In this document: piece by piece, positions 1 to 6,652 of the stretch
How the letters are laid out: every line of letters starts with the position of its first letter
Numbering within the stretch: position 1 is the first letter of the stretch
Source: Chromera velia
Lineage: Eukaryota; Sar; Chromeraceae
Direction of reading: 5' to 3'
Assembly: GCA_018398765.1 (NCBI GenBank)
Contig: JAHBMJ010005768.1
Coordinates: 1-10,272 of the forward strand
DNA length: 10,272 bases
Notes under the pieces: model-generated
Databases searched by the model: none
What the model was told of the DNA's origin: nothing
The model's input: only the letters and a program-made list of their open reading frames with translations
Made by a program: the position numbers and the translations under genes

Positions 1-104
1 CCGCTTCGTACCCCTGCGAGAGGATCCACCCCCCCCTGTTGCTGGTGGAACGATACAAAACGAACTGACCTGATTGAGCGATCCAAACCAGTCCGCCAAC
101 CCTT

Positions 105-386
105 TTAGTTGTTGTACAACTCCTTTGCACCAAGGCAACCACTCCCACGAGCAACCAGAGTTGTCCAGCCAACACAGATACCGGAGGGGGAAAAAACTCC
201 GGAATCTGTAACCCCTCCAAAAATGAGGTTCTGGAATAAAAAGCTGAACACGATTTCGTCGTTGTCAAGCTTTCCAATATAATCCAATGGAACGCTTGAC
301 AACGAGATTTTGTGGATAGAGGCCGATTCTGTTGACCCGACTTTCTGACTGGAGGAGAACTTTCTGAAGACCTGACTGAGAATTTT
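105..386 (-). CDS. Candidate terminal exon or protein fragment, unknown function
   Basis: On the minus strand a frame is open for 94 codons, from just after a TGA at 387-389 down to a TAA at 105-107. It contains no ATG, so it is either an internal/last exon or a broken copy. A possible acceptor (minus-strand ...AGTCAG then GTCTTC) would start the exon at 371 in frame. The peptide begins Ser-rich (FSSSQKVGSTESAS), then SSVPLDYIGKLDNDEIVF, then a Gly/aromatic stretch (LIFGGVTDSGVF, ICVGWTTLVARGSG) and ends AKELYNN. The composition looks like real protein and third positions are mixed. No family is recognised. It could belong to the same inserted material as the minus-strand frame at 1664-2626, but nothing links the two. 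The alternative is a chance frame. Confidence 0.3.
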   Translation of the reverse strand, partial: KILSQVFRKFSSSQKVGSTESASIHKISLSSVPLDYIGKLDNDEIVFSFLFQNLIFGGVTDSGVFSPSGICVGWTTLVARGSGCLGAKELYNN

Positions 387-389
387 TCA

Positions 390-679
390 GATCAGCATTT
401 TGAATCAAATTTTTGATGGGTCAGCGCGCAGCCGGGAAGTGCTTTTTGGCCTTGGTAGCTGGCCGAACCCTGGCCCGCAACGCGTAGCTTGCCTTCCGGG
501 GCCGTCACATGGTTGGCCGATCTAAAATCGGCTCCCAAAATCGGCTTTCCGTCGAATGTTTCAAGTCGATCAGAGCACGACCTAGTACCGCCTCTCTCCC
601 ATCACACAGACTTGCTCTCCAGCGATGAAAGTAGGCTTTATCGAAAGCCCAGAGGATTGCTTTCTTTGCTTTTTCTTAG
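390..679. other. No supported gene
   Basis: Frames here are short or lack a convincing start. A plus-strand frame 489-788 begins at a non-ATG codon and has poor composition. AAAATCGGCT occurs twice close together at 525-545, the first copy in a 5-bp-arm hairpin (CCGAT/ATCGG). A pyrimidine tract ending TTCTTAG at 679 looks like a 3' splice site. Confidence 0.3.
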
Positions 680-1223
680 GTTTATGACATTCACTCTACT
701 GGTTACCCTGAGAGGGCAATTTCGATCTTCTATCATGAAGGGCACGGCCCGTCTCCACGCAAAGGGGCCTACAAAGTTACCCCAGTAAAGCTTCCATTGA
801 ATCCCTTCCATGCGTGCGCTCTAACAAGCTCTAGATGAGGAGCTGGAAAGGCTTTCTGGATGAGGAGGCCAGCTTTGGGTGGCCAGAAGGTGAGCCACTT
901 TATGAATTTTTGCATATCTGTGCTGCAGGTCAGACTGAGCCTTTCTCGGAGGACGGTTTGTCGGTGCTTGCGTTTCGTGAGGAAATATTACGGCTAGTAA
1001 TCTCGGGTGATCTGAAGTTGTGGGAGTGAGGCGCAGCTCTTGTTTGCATGAGAATTTGGAGGTAGGGCTCTTGGGTGGACTAAGACCCAGTGGCCAGTGC
1101 CGGGCCTCACCCAGAAAAAACAAGAACGCTATGATGGCTGGTCGTGGGCAAAGCCCTCTGGCTAGAGGCCATCGATCGATCAGGCTTTCAGAAGCTAAGT
1201 ATTTACCTCTTGCACGGTCATAG
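680..1223 (+). pseudogene. Decayed protein-coding sequence in three successive frames
   Basis: Three open stretches follow one another with slight overlap, each in a different frame: 680-838 (52 codons, stop TGA 836-838), 835-1029 (64 codons, stop TGA 1027-1029) and 1020-1223 (67 codons, stop TAG). The first starts directly after a T-rich CTTTTTCTTAG acceptor-like sequence and reads VYDIHSTGYPERAISIF, then YHEGHGPSPRKGAYKVTP. The second has acidic, aromatic protein-like text (FLDEEASFGWPEGEPLYEF, LAFREEILRLVISGDL). The third is Arg/Ser-rich and least convincing. End-to-end tiling in shifting frames is what small indels do to an old coding sequence. An alternative is true exons: GTGAGG at 1026 resembles a donor. 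I do not recognise the protein. A transposon or gene relic is inference. Confidence 0.35.
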
Positions 1224-1663
1224 TGCTGAACATTTGTTTGGTTGAAGTGCTTTCTGTGGGTATCAAATCGGTAGATCTGTTTACGGATATTTATTCTTAC
1301 CTTTCATGGGGGTTGCCCGCTGTGTGCTCCCTCCTTACATCAGTGTGCGAATTCGGCGTATTCCATTAGAAGTAAAAGTTAGCTTGTTTGTGTATTACAC
1401 TGCGCATTGTCACATGTCTGCAGAGTCTGCAATCACTCCCCGACATATCAACATACTATAACTCTTTCACCTCACTCACGTCCAACAATTTCCAACATAT
1501 ACGCCACAAACCCATTAAACCTTATCTTTAAAAGTTGTTCATACTTTCATGCAGGTAAAAAACAATAAATAGAATCATTCTAAGTGCTTTAAAGACTTAG
1601 TTTTTTATATAAAATTTAGTGTGATACATAGAAAATTAAAAGTCACTTTCTAGTATAAAAGTT
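1224..1663. other. AT-rich non-coding stretch
   Basis: No frame of useful length is seen. The sequence becomes A/T-rich from about 1440, with AATAAAT and TTTTTTATATAAAATTT around 1563-1617, just past the stop of the minus-strand frame at 1664. It may be that gene's 3' flank. No poly(T) run that would mark a retroposed poly(A) tail on the minus strand is visible. Confidence 0.4.
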
Positions 1664-2626
1664 TCAATTGTCAGTACAGTCAGTTCCTGCCCAATACCTT
1701 CCCTTCTTCTTGTCCTTGTTGATCTGCCATCCCCTGTACTTCTTGGAAAAGTCCTCCAACTTGTAGACGGTCTCCTCCGACACCTGGTGGAGGTTCAACT
1801 GGGTAGTGTCGAGCAGACAGGCCGTCTCCGCAATGGCTGCCTCCAGTCCGTTGGGCATGGAGATGTTCGGGGAGGTCGGCATGGTGAAGGTCTTCGTGGT
1901 GGTCCCGTTGGAGACAGAGAGCACACCGAAGGTCACAGAGGGAATCTAGACGTTCCGGTTGATCCGATCCATAGAATCGAACCTGCCCAGAATGTCTGCA
2001 ATAAACTTTTTCTGGAAGGTGAAAGAGGATCTCACTGGCCTATCCTTCCCGTCTACCTGTTTGGTGCCCCACAACGCAGCAAGCTTCTGGATGTCATCAG
2101 GAACACACTTCCAGAAGCGGATGCCAAGAAGTCTGTCAGAAAACTTCAGGCCCATCCTTTCCGAGGAAGCGACATCGTTGATGGCAGAGAAGGCGTTCAT
2201 CGACTTGCGAAGAGACAAAGAGTTCTTTGACGCAAAGACAAAAAGAGACCAGAGGGCATCAGCCAGAAACTCATACTCTCGGTCTCCATCGATCTTCTTG
2301 TCAATGCTCTCAATGACATCCACGTAAGTTTCAGTCGCCCACTTCCTCATCTTGGTGAGGTGCGCTTCATTAGTATCTCCAGACGCCTTCGCAGGAGCTC
2401 GTTTGGTGGCATCGGCAAGTATCTTCTTGATAACTGAATACAAAGCACTGTCTACGTCAAGAAAGAGAATACAAAGTGATGGTCCGATGTTTGACAAACC
2501 GGACAGGGAAGTAATGGAGTTCACCTACAGTCTGAGAACTTTGGCATATGACTGTATGCTTTTGTAGTCAGTCCATGAAGGTGGCCTCTCGGAGGTCCAG
2601 GTGATCTTGACCTCTTTGGCAGACAT
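1664..2626 (-). pseudogene. 320-codon frame with two internal TAG codons, unknown protein
   Basis: Read on the minus strand from ATG at 2626-2624 (MSAKEVKITWTSERPPSW...), one frame runs to TGA at 1664-1666 without any frameshift. It is interrupted only by TAG at 2527-2525 (after 33 codons) and TAG at 1948-1946 (after 192 more). The last block is 93 codons, starting IPSVTFGVLSVSNG and ending AGTDCTDN. Composition is clearly protein-like on both sides of each TAG: the middle block is rich in Lys/Asp/Ala/Leu and probably alpha-helical (e.g. LADALWSLFVFASKNSLSLR, CVPDDIQKLAALWG). No Cys/His zinc pattern, signal peptide or membrane segment is seen. No family is recognised. The frame also stays open 17 codons upstream of the ATG to a TAA. 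A copy of a mobile or viral-type gene with two nonsense changes is likeliest. UAG readthrough is the alternative. AG at both TAGs could also mimic acceptors, but no matching donors stand out. Confidence 0.6.
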
Positions 2627-2840
2627 CTCTACGTATTCAGGAAGCGAAGGGAAAGGAATGACTGGAGCTTGGATGAGAGCTTACTGTTAACCGCAGAATA
2701 AACTAAGTAGCTCAGTAATGGGCAGAGATCATGATCAGAAGAAGTGTCAGTCCTCAGTCAATCACACAGAACAGATGAATCAAATGAATCCTATGAAAAA
2801 CTCAATCGCATGGAAAATAAATCGCTCGAAATGCGCACAT
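2627..2840. other. Upstream flank of the minus-strand frame
   Basis: No gene is supported. In the frame of the downstream minus-strand protein, in-frame TAA codons at about 2677-2686 close the reading, so the ATG at 2626 is the first usable start. GATCATGATC, a 10-bp palindrome, lies near 2728. No terminal inverted repeat matching the other side of the frame was found by eye. Confidence 0.3.
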
Positions 2841-2857
2841 GCATGGATCAACCCGCG

Positions 2858-2885
2858 CGATTATTCGACCCGCGGCGAATAATCG
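2858..2885. repeat. Perfect 10-bp-arm inverted repeat in a GC-rich patch
   Basis: CGATTATTCG (2858-2867) and its exact reverse complement CGAATAATCG (2876-2885) flank an 8-base GC-rich loop (ACCCGCGG). The AT-rich arms sit among three CCCGCG-type words, so the palindrome stands out from its surroundings. Function is unknown: a protein-binding dyad or a relic of an insertion are both possible. Confidence 0.6.
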
Positions 2886-2942
2886 TCCCGCGTACAAGAT
2901 GCGCACAAGAAGCCCCAGTCCGGCCTAAAGCGCGGCGCGGCG

Positions 2943-2979
2943 CGGCGGCAGTACCCCGCGGCACGGCGGCAGTACCCCG
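2943..2979. repeat. Two-copy 16-bp GC-rich direct repeat, 21-bp period
   Basis: CGGCGGCAGTACCCCG occurs at 2943-2958 and again at 2964-2979, separated by five bases. It forms the core of a GC island (about 2850-2990) inside otherwise AT-leaning DNA. A plus-strand frame across it (2744-3019) gives an Ala/Pro/Arg peptide that looks like a by-product of the repeat. Confidence 0.7.
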
Positions 2980-3026
2980 ATCTTCAACTGGAGGTAAAAT
3001 CATTAACGCACCAACATAATGTTCAG

Positions 3027-3126
3027 AAAACGTTTTCTAGAAACGTTTTTGTCCTTTTCTTTTTCTTTTCTCTTCTTTCTATTTATTTTTTCTTTCTTTT
3101 TGTATTTTTTTTTCTTTTCTTCATTT
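3027..3126. repeat. AAACGTTT pair followed by long pyrimidine tract
   Basis: AAACGTTT, itself a palindrome, appears twice at 3028-3049 around TCTAG, giving a nested inverted repeat. It is followed by about 75 bases that are almost wholly T and C on the plus strand (about 3050-3126). No gene is seen through 3530. Confidence 0.5.
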
Positions 3127-3539
3127 CGTTGAATTTCATCTACAGTAATCTATAGATCCCTTGTTTCCCTAGATTTTCTTGTTTTTTTTTGTATTTTGCT
3201 GACTCAATTCGACTTAATTCCAAGCATTCTAGACTTAATACTCATACTCTAGTTTTTTGAGGCTTGAATGTAGCCTGTATCGCTCACGCACTATACATTG
3301 CCACCATCAAACGTTTGTGGGGGCTCGGTAGAGGCCTAGTTTCTGTCAACTGAGGTCTGAAGTTTAGGCTTTTCCACCGAAAAAAAACGATGCAAAATGC
3401 TAAAGTTCGATACACACTCCACAAAACGCAAACAAATATTGGTTGCTAAACTGTCATCCGAGTTTCATACTGGGGCCCTTTGTTATATACTCCCAATTTA
3501 GCAAGGAACTGCGTCACCATATTTTTTTATGATGGCTAC

Positions 3540-3611
3540 GCGTCTACGGCCGATTGGTAGCGCATACAATTCATAAGCGGGAGGTCCGGAGTTCAATTCC
3601 GCACGATATCA
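3540..3611 (+). pseudogene. tRNA-Met(CAT)-like sequence with degenerate cloverleaf
   Basis: The stretch carries an A-box-like GGCCGATTGGTAGCGC (3548-3563), an anticodon loop TTCATAA with CAT at 3572-3574, a variable loop AGGTC (3582-3586), a B-box-like GAGTTCAATTCC (3589-3600) and a T6 pol III terminator at 3612-3617. Spacing from position 8 to 73 fits a 72-base tRNA, and the words match eukaryotic elongator tRNA-Met signatures. Pairing fails: the acceptor arm pairs at only about one position, the anticodon stem at about two, and the T stem poorly. It is therefore a tRNA pseudogene or the head of a tRNA-derived SINE, not a working tRNA. The identity of Met is inferred from the loop and surrounding words. 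Confidence 0.5.
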
Positions 3612-3873
3612 TTTTTTCTTCTACCGAGCCCCGGCATGTCCGAGGAGCTTGCGAAGTGGACATTGTGCATCTAGTAGATAGCTAGATATACATACAGAGA
3701 AATTAATATCCATGCATGCCTGCTATCACCTCGGAGGGCAGCTCAGCTCTGCTGAGATCAGCCGAGAGGCCCTGAGATCGCATACACTCGCATAACACAT
3801 TTTTTTCATTTTATGGGGGGGGGTTCGGTTCTGTCTCTGTCTGTCTGTTACGGTGTCGCCCCAATTCCAAAAT

Positions 3874-3961
3874 ATGCCCCTCAAGCAACTTGCATGGAGC
3901 CGCGTAATCGTCTGATGCATGGTTCGTACAATACATGCCCTTCAAGTAACTCGCACGGAGC
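3874..3961 (+). repeat. 27-bp imperfect direct repeat, 61-bp period
   Basis: The 27-base segments 3874-3900 and 3935-3961 (each beginning ATGCCC and ending GGAGC) align without gaps. They differ at four positions, all C/T transitions, with no transversion. That pattern fits a local duplication that has since diverged, possibly by cytosine deamination. Confidence 0.6.
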
Positions 3962-4116
3962 TATATATATGAACATGTGCGCGTGGTCCCGAAAAATATA
4001 TTTCACACGCGTTACCGTGGCTCCCGCCACTCGATGAACATACAAGACATGCCAAACTTTTAAACTCTTGATGGTCTGTATCAATTAAATTGGCCAACCC
4101 CCTAAATAGCCTCCCG

Positions 4117-4273
4117 AGGCACTCACTCAACAGGTTGGGTGTATCCCGTATATTAATACATCTGCGCGTATATCTGTCAGTCAGTCAGTATTACAACTGG
4201 TCTTCAGCGGTGAACTTAAAAAAGTGAGTGCCTTGAAACGCTTTGCGAACAAACTTAAAGCTGAGTGCCTTGA
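4117..4273. repeat. Inverted and direct copies of an 11-bp word
   Basis: AGGCACTCACT at 4117-4127 has its exact reverse complement AGTGAGTGCCT at 4223-4233. A second same-orientation copy (GAGTGCCTTGA) lies near 4263-4273. Both plus-orientation copies are preceded by ACTTAAA. The arrangement could be a small foldback remnant. No transposase or target-site duplication is seen. Confidence 0.4.
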
Positions 4274-4432
4274 CTTTAATGCCGTATTAATATGATTTTC
4301 TATTTTTTTCAATTTATTCGGAATATTCCGTCACCGCCCCAAGCTGCCGTGTAAGTATTTAGAAAAAATGATGATTGAGGGTTTTTTCATGCATACCGCG
4401 TCCCCATATATGAGAGGCGGATCTAACCTCGT

Positions 4433-4714
4433 TTGTCGATTTATAAAACTACTAACGACGAAAATAGGTGCGATTTCGATCAGTTTGATACAGCTGATCA
4501 ATCGCGGCTTCACAACAGGTTGGACAATCAAAAGAAAGAGAAAAGAGACAGAGGGGATGTAGGGCAGAACCTTCGAGACACTTCAGTTCTTTCATTGAAA
4601 AAAGGCTACCCTTTTAATCAGAAAGACCTTAATTGTGCAGAGGTGCATCCCGCACGTCTTCCATCCCTTCAAAGAACTCCTACTTTAAACACCCCATCAA
4701 AACTCTTTCTTTAA
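4433..4714 (+). CDS. Weak open frame, possible small unknown protein or exon
   Basis: A 93-codon frame starts at a TTG and ends at TAA. It is hydrophilic and charged at the front (NENRCDFDQFDTADQ-like and KKEKRDRGDV text) and Pro/Leu/Ser-rich at the end. No ATG, Kozak-like context or flanking splice site decides it, and third positions show no bias. It may be chance in AT-rich DNA. It lies upstream of the plus-strand gene and is not joined to it in my model. Confidence 0.15.
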   Translation: MSIYKTTNDENRCDFDQFDTADQSRLHNRLDNQKKEKRDRGDVGQNLRDTSVLSLKKGYPFNQKDLNCAEVHPARLPSLQRTPTLNTPSKLFL

Positions 4715-4897
4715 ACTCAGTTCCCCAAACTTTTGCGATTCATTTGAAAATGAGAAAAAAAGTTGCACTTTTAGCGGAAAATCGCGCACTTGAGTAAAGG
4801 AGCCGAAGTTTCTTACTGCCACGGAGCCGATCTGCCCTGCCAGACTTACTTCCGCGCGCGATCTGACTTGTATATACATTAATTTGTCGAATTAAGC

Positions 4898-4930
4898 TAT
4901 ATATACATGCATGCATGCACATGCATGCAT
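4898..4930 (+). promoter_or_regulatory. TATA-rich stretch and TGCATGCA motif cluster
   Basis: A TATATATA run (4898-4905) is followed at 4906-4930 by overlapping CATGCATGC words giving three TGCATGC occurrences. TGCATGCA is a known ApiAP2 binding motif in Plasmodium, and GCATGC words are enriched upstream of coccidian genes. Here it lies about 470 bases before the proposed ATG at 5399. The role as promoter is inference. Simple-repeat origin is the alternative. Confidence 0.35.
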
Positions 4931-5398
4931 ATTGCTATAGCTAGCTAGAAAGAAGTTCAAAGAACTTTCTCTCTCTGCAGCTGGCTGAAGCTTCAAGACA
5001 ATACGTCTGCTCAGAACTTTCTGCTGACAATATGCAGCTGTGTAGACAAGACAATGAGTCTCCACATTGGATCTATCTTTCGTTTTTTGCCTTTGCCTTC
5101 ACGCACTGGTGCGCCAGCTTGCAGCTCCGCTGAACTATATATCTGGGTTCGGAGGCACGTTCAGCTTGAAAGATTCTATGGAGAATCGATAAGCCGAGCA
5201 AGACGGGTGCGAACGATTTTCCATCTCTGGAAGAAGGTAGCAGACGCGTCTGGGGGGACACACACCTACAAACTCTGATCTCGCTCCCCCCCAAAATATC
5301 CTTCGAAGCCAGAAAGTCATAGTAACATCGGACCAACAACACTCAGTCTGCAGTCGATCTTCTCTCTCCTTCAGAGTCGACCGCCCATTCTGTACACC
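4931..5398 (+). other. 5' flank or upstream exons of the plus-strand gene
   Basis: Two acceptor-like sites stand out: CTTTCTCTCTCTGCAG ending at 4980 and TCTTCTCTCTCCTTCAG ending at 5374. After the second, AGTCGACCGCCCATTCTG reads in frame into the ATG at 5399, so translation may begin further upstream. A plus-strand frame from ATG 5054 stays open to a possible donor (AAGAAG then GTAGCA at 5234) in a compatible phase, which would add 60 residues. The codon choice there is unconvincing and minus-strand frames overlap it, so I leave it as an alternative. Confidence 0.3.
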
Positions 5399-5473
5399 AT
5401 GAGGAGAACAAAGAAGGAGGAAAGAAAAGCGGGTCAGAGGGCCATTGCTGCGAACAAACGAAAGCTGCGGCTA
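5399..5473 (+). CDS. Exon 1 of unrecognised basic protein
   Basis: ATG at 5399, in the context ACACCATGAG, opens 25 codons beginning MRRTKKEERKAGQRAIAA and ending KRKLRL, followed directly by a GTATGA donor at 5474. Eleven of 25 residues are Lys or Arg. The exon ends in phase 0, which matches the next proposed exons. The frame also reads back to a CAG acceptor at 5374, so the ATG may not be the true start. The same GTATGA donor word is used again at 8942 in the model. A basic N-terminus suggests nucleic-acid or nuclear association, but that is inference. Confidence 0.5.
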
Positions 5474-5693
5474 GTATGAAGGCGGGAGGGATGAGTGGGT
5501 CCGGGTCACTCTCATTTTGCTGGGACTTCTAGATGTTCCCGATTTCTCCTTACTCCGTACTCATGCCTCCTTATTCGGTCTAACATTGTCTTATTGGTGC
5601 CGTTAGCGGATGGCCGAGGTGTCACGGTGGCCCTGTGCTGTTTACACGTATATGTATGTTCTTGGGCACACACAAGAATGGCTACATATGTAC

Positions 5694-5696
<3 letters not shown>

Positions 5697-5729
<33 letters not shown>
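5697..5729. repeat. (TA)n microsatellite
   Basis: About 16 uninterrupted AT dinucleotides lie inside the first proposed intron of the plus-strand gene. Short frames rich in Tyr/Ile across it are artefacts. Confidence 0.95.
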
Positions 5730-5730
<1 letters not shown>

Positions 5731-5785
5731 CAATACATAAAGTGCAAGTGTTGTTCATTGCGTTTCCCTTCCAATCATCCTGCAG

Positions 5786-5896
5786 TACTTGGCTTTCAGA
5801 GACCATAGGGTGCTACATGGAGGCACAGGAGGAAAACTCGTCCGAAGAAGAATTTTCAGCGGTCAGCAGTCCCCGCGGTTGGGGAAGGAGAGGGAA
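5786..5896 (+). CDS. Candidate exon 2 (alternative choices exist)
   Basis: It follows CATCCTGCAG. In phase 0 it gives 37 codons starting YLAFRDHRVLHGGTGGK and ending SPRLGKERE, with possible donor GTGGCC at 5897, so it would join exon 1 and the next exon without a phase break. The junction would make a continuous charged helix (GKERE then VRFREEVREAKRG). An alternative is to skip this block and use the TTCTGCAG acceptor at 5919, giving a short ELFADALAVH exon (5920-5949, donor GTAGAT), also phase 0. A transcript is needed to decide. The weak GTGGCC donor lowers confidence. Confidence 0.35.
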
Positions 5897-6034
5897 GTGG
5901 CCTCTTGTCTGTTCTGCAGGAACTGTTTGCTGATGCTCTTGCCGTTCATGTAGATCTCATTTCCGTGATTGTCTGCATGCGCATCTCTCTGTCTGCCTTT
6001 CTCTCTATTCTGCATGCCCCTACCATTGTTGCAG

Positions 6035-6157
6035 GTCCGCTTCCGAGAGGAAGTCAGGGAGGCCAAACGGGGAGTGAGAAGCGAGAAGCAGGGCCGAGAA
6101 TTCCTGGCGAAGGCTTTGAGCTTTTACAATGGGGAGTCGGAAGATAAAAAGCAGACA
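6035..6157 (+). CDS. Exon, charged helical segment
   Basis: It is bounded by TTGTTGCAG (ending 6034) and a consensus GTGAGT donor (6158). It has exactly 41 codons in phase 0 at both ends: VRFREEVREAKRGVRSEK at the start, then QGREFLAKALSFYNGESED, then KKQT. The Arg/Glu/Lys pattern with spaced Val/Leu/Phe suggests an amphipathic or coiled-coil helix of about 30 residues followed by an acidic turn. One other frame across it is open but has worse composition. This is one of the best-defined exons of the gene. No domain is recognised. Confidence 0.6.
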
Positions 6158-6467
6158 GTGAGTTTAGAGTGTGAGGAGAATTTTATGTGGAGGCTTTAGA
6201 ATCTTTTGAAAGCATCTATTCTTTGTACTGCGCTCATGCATGCATGTATGCATGAGAGCAGCAACGGTTGCGATCCGTGATCCGTGCACTCTAAGTTTGT
6301 GATCGCGTCGCGTGTTCAGAGCCGATGTACTGAAAGAACTCATATAAAGTCATCAGCAGAAGCTTTTGTTATGCTTCCTAGTTGTGCGTGTCGTCGGATG
6401 CTTCCAAAGGGTATCATCGAATCACATGTATATATGCTTCATTTTCTTAATTCTCTCTCTACTGCAG
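6158..6467 (+). other. Intron with TGCATGCA hairpin
   Basis: This 310-base intron runs from GTGAGT to TCTCTCTACTGCAG. At 6233-6256 it contains a perfect 9-bp-arm hairpin (CTCATGCAT, 6-base loop, ATGCATGAG) built from TGCATGC words. Confidence 0.5.
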
Positions 6468-6652
6468 CCCCCCGACAACGATGTGCCCCCCTTTGCAACG
6501 ACAGGAGAGGGAAGCCGGCCGGCTCCCTTCTTACGTCCAGAGCTATCAAGAGACCCATCAATTTCCTCCGCACCCTCAAGCAGTCGCACTGTGGCAACGA
6601 GAGAGCGAAGAGCAGCACTTGAAGGGCGAAAAAAACTCAAACAACAGACGAG
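6468..6652 (+). CDS. Exon, Pro/Ser-rich linker then basic helix
   Basis: It is bounded by CTCTCTACTGCAG (ending 6467) and GTGGGT (6653). It enters in phase 0 and leaves in phase 2 after 61 codons. The first part is Pro/Ser-rich and likely disordered (PPDNDVPPFATTGEGSRPAP, then SISSAPSSSRT). The last 20 residues are strongly basic (ATRERRAALEGRKKLKQQTR). The frame would read on past the donor to a stop at 6841-6843, so intron retention would end the protein there. The proposed next exon at 7490 restores the codon (AG + A = Arg). Confidence 0.55.

Larger units (their letters stand above)
3618..4430. other. Non-coding stretch with diverged repeats
   Basis: No gene is supported. Besides the repeats listed separately it holds a small hairpin CTCAGC-TCT-GCTGAG near 3743-3757, CATGCATGC at 3713, GTCAGTCAGTCAG near 4177, and a palindromic GGAATATTCC near 4320. 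Frames on either strand here are short and have no protein-like composition. Confidence 0.4.

Noticed and set aside
861-932. 39-base intron (GTGAGC to GTGCTGCAG) near 890-930
   Set aside because: Far shorter than the other introns proposed here and a multiple of three inside an already open frame.
4981-5133. Possible exon after CTTTCTCTCTCTGCAG (LAEASRQYVCSELSADN...)
   Set aside because: It ends in a TGA with no good donor before it, so it cannot be joined to the gene downstream.
5610-5740. Frames across the (TA)n tract
   Set aside because: Tyr/Ile repeats come from the microsatellite, not from coding sequence.
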